DNA of 5,862 bases from CAZDOD01 sp964506935 (GTDB lineage: Bacteria; Desulfobacterota; Zymogenia; Zymogenales; Zymogenaceae). Under the pieces are notes generated by a model. The model saw only the letters and a program-made list of their open reading frames with translations. It searched no databases and was not told where the DNA came from. The stretch is taken from contig CAZDOD010000177.1 of NCBI GenBank assembly GCA_964506935.1, forward strand, positions 1-5,862, given 5' to 3'. Position numbers and translations under genes: made by a program. Shown in pieces: positions 5,841-5,862 of the stretch; position 1 is the first letter of the stretch, and the number at the start of each line of letters is the position of its first letter.

Positions 5841-5862
5841 AAACATACCCCCTACTCTGATA
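5841..5862. other. Right margin, nothing identified
   Basis: Only 22 nt follow the integrase stop. They contain a C-run (TACCCCCT) but no hairpin, tRNA end or copy of the left margin that would mark an attachment site. Confidence 0.4.

Noticed and set aside
1..5862. CRISPR array, defence genes or cargo.
   Set aside because: No regularly spaced repeats and no coding space left beyond recombination and replication genes.

Overview
This window looks like most of a compact bacterial mobile genetic element: a phage-satellite-like or integrative-plasmid-like unit with an integrase at one end and a replication module beside it. No ribosomal, tRNA or housekeeping gene fixes the host. The genes are of mid GC content, and the layout of the small serine recombinase (catalytic domain plus short basic tail) together with its partner gene reminds me of elements from Dehalococcoidia/Chloroflexota. 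That is an impression from memory, not a demonstrated assignment.

Layout. A 155-bp, very AT-rich divergent intergenic region (3791-3945) splits the window into two tightly packed units. Rightward: an unrecognised 241-residue protein (3946-4671) overlaps by ATGA a full-length tyrosine integrase (4668-5840) with all six catalytic positions. The integrase coding end contains a perfect 11-bp tandem repeat, a candidate part of the attachment region. Leftward: a small winged-HTH excisionase-like protein (3599-3790), a protein ending in a CHC2 primase zinc finger (3026-3586), a D5/P4-type SF3 helicase with a C-terminal zinc ribbon (1296-3026), the remains or disguised form of a small gene (1143-1312), a zinc-ribbon plus HTH protein (658-1146), and a serine recombinase catalytic domain without its own HTH (140-661). 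Most neighbours overlap by 1-4 nt, so the leftward genes probably form one translationally coupled operon.

How it may work (inference). The integrase inserts the element and the small HTH protein acts as directionality factor and/or regulator of the divergent promoters. The CHC2 protein and SF3 helicase act at the element's replication origin, with the missing primase catalytic domain supplied by the host or another gene. The serine recombinase and its HTH partner may act together on a second recombination site, for example for dimer resolution. No capsid, conjugation, defence or cargo gene is visible.

The most interesting points are the apparent division of a serine recombinase into separate DNA-binding and catalytic genes, an overlooked small reading frame after the helicase, a primase zinc finger with no TOPRIM domain next to a helicase, and a probable leaderless start for the rightward operon.
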